NCBI GenBank assembly: GCA_002753225.1
Contig: PDZS01000041.1
Span: 1 to 38,668, forward strand
Source of the DNA: Deltaproteobacteria bacterium YD0425bin51
GTDB lineage: Bacteria > Desulfobacterota > Desulfobacteria > Desulfobacterales > YD0425bin51
Direction of reading: 5' to 3'
Length of the DNA stretch: 38,668 nt
How positions within the stretch are numbered: position 1 is the stretch's first letter; each line of letters begins with the position of its first letter. This document shows, in pieces, positions 34,138 to 38,668 of this stretch. Made by a program: the position numbers and the translations under genes. The notes under the pieces are model-generated. The model was given only the letters and a program-made list of their open reading frames with translations. It did not search any database and had not been told where the DNA came from.

Positions 34138-37100
34138 GATTTCCTCCCATATTTAATGAATAGTGCATCAGTCTTTGCTAAAATCTGCTCATCTGTAAAA
34201 TGTTGTAATGTAATAGCTTTACCAGGACATTCCGATACACATATACCGCATCCATGACATTCGGCTGGTTCAATAACCGCATGTCCTTCATTACCAATGT
34301 GAGGAACGCTATAGGGACATGCCCTGACACATGTAAGACATACTGCACAGCGAGCTGGATCGACATTTGCGACAATTCCTCCAACGCCGATTGATTCTTT
34401 GGATAAAATAGTCATGACTCTTGAAACCGCAGCTTGTGCTTGTGCTATGCTTTCATCCAAAGATTTAGGATAATGTGCAAGACCTGCCATAAAAAGACCT
34501 TCAGAAGCAAAATCAACTGGTCTCAGCTTTGCATGGGCTTCAACTAAAAAACCTTCAGCATTTATAGGTACTTTAAATAATTCAAATAATTCCTTATTTG
34601 GATTAGGTCTTATTGCTGAAGCCAAAACAAGAATATCTGGATGGATTTCAAGCGGTTTTCGCAAAACATGATCCATAACATTTAAGACTAGATTTTTTTG
34701 TTCATCTATTAAAAGTTCAGGTGGAGTATTAGCATCAAATCTAATAAAAATTATTCCTTTTTCTCTTGCTTCACGATAAATATCTTCCCTAAAACCATAT
34801 GAACGGATATCTCTGTATAAAATCAATATCATCATATCAGGATTGATTTTTTTGAGTTCAATTGCGCTTTTTAAGCTATGAGTACAGCAAATTCTACTGC
34901 ATGAAGGCTTATCCTTTGTTCTTGATCCAACACATTGGATGAAAACAGCAGTATTTGAATTTTGGATTCGTGAATCATTAGCCTGCAATGCTTTATCTAA
35001 ATCCATATGGGTAAGTATATTATTGTGCTGGCCATATAAATATTCAGTAGGCTTATATTCATATCCACCTGTAGCTAAAATAGTTGCGCCATGTTCAATT
35101 AGTTCAGTTAAGGTTTCATTTTTATTTGTTCTGATTTTAGTTGTAAAATTTCCAATTATACCTGAAGTTTCAATAGGTTCTGAATTTAAAAAAGTCTTGA
35201 TTAAAGGATGGTTTGTGGTTTCATAAATAAGATTTTTAAGATATGGTGCTACAGGTTCCCCTTGCCATGTTTCTTTAAGGAGACTTGCATTTCCTCCGAG
35301 TTTATCTGTACGCTCAACCAGATAAGCTTTTACTCCTTGTCTTGCAATTCCTAACGCAGCTTCAAGTCCTGCTACACCTCCTCCAACAACTAGTGCTGCT
35401 CTTTTAACAGCCAAATCCACCTGATGTAAAGGCTTAATATAAGTTGCTTTAGCGACTGCCATGCGAACTAAATCTTTTGCTTTTTCGGTAGCTCCTATGC
35501 GATCAGTCATATGTACCCATGTATTTTGATCCCTTATATTTGCCATTTCAAAAAGGTATGGATTTAATCCAGCTTCGCGGATTGTTTCTTGGAAGAGTGG
35601 TTCATGCGTCCTTGGTGAACAAGACGCAACAACAACACGGTTTATCCCTTTTTCTTGAATAACCGTTTTCATTTTATCTTGTGTATCTTGTGAGCATGTA
35701 AATAAATTATCTTCTACATGAACAACATATGGAAGTTCTTTAGCATAATCTCTAACAGCTGGAACATCAGCAATTCCTCCGATGTTGATACCGCAATTAC
35801 ATACAAATACTCCTATACGAGGTTCTTCTGCAGATACATCTAATTCTGGCGGTAAAACTTTTACGCGTGCAAGAGTCCCTCTTGCTGAAGATAAGGTATA
35901 AGTTGCAGCAGCAGCAGATGCTGAAGCTTCCATAACAGATTGCGGGATATCTTTAGGTCCTTGGAATGCACCACAAACGTAAATTCCCTCTTTATTTGTA
36001 GATACAGGTGTTAATCCGCTAGTTTGTGCAAATTGATGAGAGTTTAGATTAATTCCTACTCGATTTGCCAGTTTAATAGCATCAGTAACAGGAGAAAGGC
36101 CTACTGAAAGAACAACCATATCAAAAGTTTCGTCTTTTATTTCACCTTCCTCTGTAACATATCTTAATCTTAACATTTTATCATCTGCTGGTTCTACAGT
36201 GTGAACTCTTGTCCTAACAAAGCGGACCCCCTTTTCTTCTTCTGCACGTTTATAATATCTCTCAAAGTCTTTGCCATAAGTTCGCATATCCATATAGAAA
36301 ATAGCAGTATCCAAAGATTTGCTGCTATGTTCTTTAGCAATAACTGTCTGTTTAACTGAATACATGCAGCAAACAGAAGAGCAGTAGCTGTGGTCACATT
36401 TATTGATATCTCTGGAACCTACACATTGGAGCCATGCAATTTTTTCAGGTTCTTTATGATCAGAAGGTCTGATCAGATGACCTTGGTAAGGACCCGACGC
36501 TGAAAGAATACGTTCAAATTCTAAGCTGGTCACTACGTTTGGGTGGTTTGCATATTGATAAACAGCATGAGGAGATGGGTCAAAAGGTTTAAAACCAGGA
36601 GCTAAAATAATTGAACCAACATCTAATGTTATTGTTTTAGGTTCCATTTCATGATCTATAGCATTAGCTAAACAAGCCTTTACACACTGATAGCATTCCG
36701 AACATACGCCGCATTTTAAGCATCTTATGGATTCTTCTATAGCTTCTTTTTCAATATATCCCAGAGCTATTTCTTTAAAATTTTTATTCCTCTCAATAAG
36801 GCTAAGTTTTCGCATAGGTATACGTTTTTTACGAGAAGCTTCAATTTGTTCAGGTTTTAAATAATTCCAATCTTTGCTTCTATCTTCTTTTAAATCTTTA
36901 CCTGTTAAATACCTGTCAATGCTTATGGCCGCAGATTTGCCGCTAGCAACTGCTTCAACTACAGATTTTGGGCCATATACTACATCACCTCCAGCAAATA
37001 CCCATTTTAGATCAGTCTGAAAAGTGAGTGGATCTGATATTAAAGCACCAGATGGTCTTGCAGGAATAGATTCTGGCTTTGCAAATTCGCTCTGGGCGCT

Positions 37101-38591
37101 CTGGCCAATTGCAACAATGACTGTATCAGCTTCTAATATTTGTACATCAGATTCATCGTACTTTGGGTTAAAACATTTATTTTCATCAAATACACAAGTG
37201 CATGTTTTAAACTCAACTCCAGCAATTTTACCATTTTTCCCGACAAAACGCTTTGGTCCTAGGCAGTTAATGATTTTAATATTTTCCTCAATTGCTTCTT
37301 CAATTTCATAGTCCCATGCAGGCATTTCATCTTTTGATTCAAGGCAAATCATTGTTATTTGTTCCGCACCTACACGTTTTGCCGTTAATGCAACATCAAC
37401 AGCTACATTTCCACCACCAATAACAATGACTTTTTTCCCAATATTTACCTCTTTTTTGAGAGCAACATCCCTTAAAAACTGAACGCCTGGAAGAATTCCT
37501 TCGATATCTTCTCCTTCTACACCAAGTCTTCTGCTTCCATGAAGTCCTGTTGCAATAAATACAGAAGCGTAACCTTCTGCTTTTAATGAATCTAAGGTGA
37601 TATCTTTTCCAAAGGCTACATTTGTTTTAAATTGAACCCCCATTTTTTCAATTATACCGACTTCTAGTGATATTAAGTCTCTTGGAAGACGATACTCTGG
37701 GATTCCGACAGACATCATTCCACCTAGTACTGGAAGCTTTTCAAAAACAGTTACTCCATACCCATTTCTTGCTAAAAAATATGCTGCAGATAATCCAGCA
37801 GGTCCTGCTCCTATTATTGCAATTTTTTCATTTTTTTTATCTTTTATTTGAGGAATATATGGGTTTCCGCTTTCAAAATCATGGTCTGCAATAAAACGGT
37901 GCAGATATTCAATAGCCATAGGCTGATCCACATCCCCGCGTGTACATATACCTTCGCAAGGATGATGACAAACTCTTCCGCAAATAGCTGGAAATGGATG
38001 CTCCTCTTTAAATAATTCTAGAGCTTCTCGTAATTTACCTTGATTAATTAAAGCAATAAACCCCTGAATGCTTATATGCGCAGGACAAGTTGCTTTACAT
38101 GGCGCTGTACTCATCTTTTCAATTGCATAAGCGCTTGGCATACCTTGGGGATATAATTTATAAACAGCTTTACGGTCACGGAGACCTTCATCAAATTGGT
38201 TCGGGACATCGATGGGACATAATTTGGCGCATTCACCGCAAGATGTGCATTTTTTTAAATCAACATAACGGGGATGTTGACGCAGTTTTACCTTAAAATT
38301 ACCTGCTTCACCTGTAACTTCATCGACTTCTGTCATTGTAAACAGGTCAATATTCAGATGCCTGCCTGCTTCAACAAGTTTAGGTGAAATAACGCACATT
38401 GCGCAGTCATTAGTGGGAAATGTTTTGTCTAACTGCGACATCACACCACCAATTGCCGGTTTACTCTCTACAAGATAAACCAGATAACCAGAATTTGCTA
38501 GATCCAAAGATGCCTGAATTCCGGCTATACCGCCTCCAACCACCATAACCGAACCAACAACCTTATTTTTTTTTTCTTCTTTTTCTTTCAT
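34134..38591 (-). CDS. hdrA: HdrA-GltD-HdrA tandem fusion, multi-flavin iron-sulfur oxidoreductase
   Basis: A 1485-residue protein; HdrA is usually about 650. Residues 1-125: FAD-binding start (GGGIAG 19-24) and a ferredoxin-like CTSCGECAKLC (115-125). About 140-570: an NfnB/GltD-like NAD(P)H dehydrogenase domain, with cysteines at 165/169 and CGRVCHHPCEGIC (204-216), FAD motif GAGPAGLSAA (261-270), NAD(P) motif GGGNVAVDVA (392-401) and GGDV (534). About 600-900: return to HdrA, with CLKCGVCSECYQCVKAC (624-640) and QCVGSRD...CC (722-742). From 925: a second HdrA with N-terminal VCNCG, SCSPRTHEP (990-998), FAD motif GGGVAG (1070-1075), QCVGSR...CC and two [4Fe-4S] motifs (1415-1425, 1445-1455). 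It probably moves electrons between NAD(P)H, ferredoxin and MvhD. AAGGA lies nine bases before the ATG. Confidence 0.92.
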   Translation of the reverse strand: MKEKEEKKNKVVGSVMVVGGGIAGIQASLDLANSGYLVYLVESKPAIGGVMSQLDKTFPTNDCAMCVISPKLVEAGRHLNIDLFTMTEVDEVTGEAGNFKVKLRQHPRYVDLKKCTSCGECAKLCPIDVPNQFDEGLRDRKAVYKLYPQGMPSAYAIEKMSTAPCKATCPAHISIQGFIALINQGKLREALELFKEEHPFPAICGRVCHHPCEGICTRGDVDQPMAIEYLHRFIADHDFESGNPYIPQIKDKKNEKIAIIGAGPAGLSAAYFLARNGYGVTVFEKLPVLGGMMSVGIPEYRLPRDLISLEVGIIEKMGVQFKTNVAFGKDITLDSLKAEGYASVFIATGLHGSRRLGVEGEDIEGILPGVQFLRDVALKKEVNIGKKVIVIGGGNVAVDVALTAKRVGAEQITMICLESKDEMPAWDYEIEEAIEENIKIINCLGPKRFVGKNGKIAGVEFKTCTCVFDENKCFNPKYDESDVQILEADTVIVAIGQSAQSEFAKPESIPARPSGALISDPLTFQTDLKWVFAGGDVVYGPKSVVEAVASGKSAAISIDRYLTGKDLKEDRSKDWNYLKPEQIEASRKKRIPMRKLSLIERNKNFKEIALGYIEKEAIEESIRCLKCGVCSECYQCVKACLANAIDHEMEPKTITLDVGSIILAPGFKPFDPSPHAVYQYANHPNVVTSLEFERILSASGPYQGHLIRPSDHKEPEKIAWLQCVGSRDINKCDHSYCSSVCCMYSVKQTVIAKEHSSKSLDTAIFYMDMRTYGKDFERYYKRAEEEKGVRFVRTRVHTVEPADDKMLRLRYVTEEGEIKDETFDMVVLSVGLSPVTDAIKLANRVGINLNSHQFAQTSGLTPVSTNKEGIYVCGAFQGPKDIPQSVMEASASAAAATYTLSSARGTLARVKVLPPELDVSAEEPRIGVFVCNCGINIGGIADVPAVRDYAKELPYVVHVEDNLFTCSQDTQDKMKTVIQEKGINRVVVASCSPRTHEPLFQETIREAGLNPYLFEMANIRDQNTWVHMTDRIGATEKAKDLVRMAVAKATYIKPLHQVDLAVKRAALVVGGGVAGLEAALGIARQGVKAYLVERTDKLGGNASLLKETWQGEPVAPYLKNLIYETTNHPLIKTFLNSEPIETSGIIGNFTTKIRTNKNETLTELIEHGATILATGGYEYKPTEYLYGQHNNILTHMDLDKALQANDSRIQNSNTAVFIQCVGSRTKDKPSCSRICCTHSLKSAIELKKINPDMMILILYRDIRSYGFREDIYREAREKGIIFIRFDANTPPELLIDEQKNLVLNVMDHVLRKPLEIHPDILVLASAIRPNPNKELFELFKVPINAEGFLVEAHAKLRPVDFASEGLFMAGLAHYPKSLDESIAQAQAAVSRVMTILSKESIGVGGIVANVDPARCAVCLTCVRACPYSVPHIGNEGHAVIEPAECHGCGICVSECPGKAITLQHFTDEQILAKTDALFIKYGRKS

Positions 38592-38668
38592 ATTTTGTTG
38601 ATCCTTATTTAAATTTTATTCAAACTTATATTTTCCTAAAAGACATATTATCCATACTTTTGCAGTTT

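Overview
The window is about two-thirds A+T, densely coded on both strands, and has no gap over about 300 bases without a gene. The longest gap is about 258 bases, between the first two genes. It reads as a chromosomal segment of an anaerobic, flagellated, Gram-negative bacterium of the Desulfobacterota (former Deltaproteobacteria), probably a sulfate reducer related to the Desulfobacterales. The reasons are an hdrA-mvhD-metV-metF cluster, a desulforedoxin-like small protein, RecBCD, and a flagellar cluster ending in a motE-type gene. I saw no rRNA, tRNA, CRISPR array, insertion sequence or prophage. Species-level assignment is not possible by eye.

Layout. Positions 46-3522: a secreted protein with an internal duplication and four LTxxQ-like motifs, divergent from an OmpR-type regulator and its histidine kinase. 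3540-4403 (minus): a periplasmic solute-binding-like protein whose best start is a rare ATT codon. 4539-6894: an IscU/NifU-N scaffold divergent from a short FeoB. 6902-14428: a sigma-54-type promoter followed by flgB-flgC-fliE-fliF-fliG-fliH-fliI-fliJ-motE, the basal-body rod, MS-ring, switch and export-ATPase genes. 14448-15269: an esterase-like alpha/beta hydrolase. 15343-18862 (minus): a 7TM hybrid histidine kinase overlapping a PilZ gene. 18969-27465: recC-recB-recD. 27538-32053: a desulforedoxin-like protein, an adenosine-specific kinase, a two-helix HAMP-like protein, a polyprenyl diphosphate synthase, a secreted parvulin-type isomerase and a membrane-anchored coiled-coil protein, with three intrinsic terminators. 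32098-38591 (minus): four translationally coupled genes, a giant HdrA-GltD-HdrA fusion, mvhD, metV and metF.

How they work together. The flagellar genes form one transcription unit with overlapping or closely spaced frames, and the RecBCD genes form another. The last cluster is the most distinctive. It predicts a soluble iron-sulfur flavoprotein complex that carries electrons from NAD(P)H and/or ferredoxin through the HdrA fusion and MvhD to MetV/MetF. That complex would drive methylene-tetrahydrofolate reduction, or its reverse, in the Wood-Ljungdahl pathway. HdrB and HdrC are not next to it in the window. Intrinsic terminators separate several units and agree with the operon limits inferred from gene spacing.
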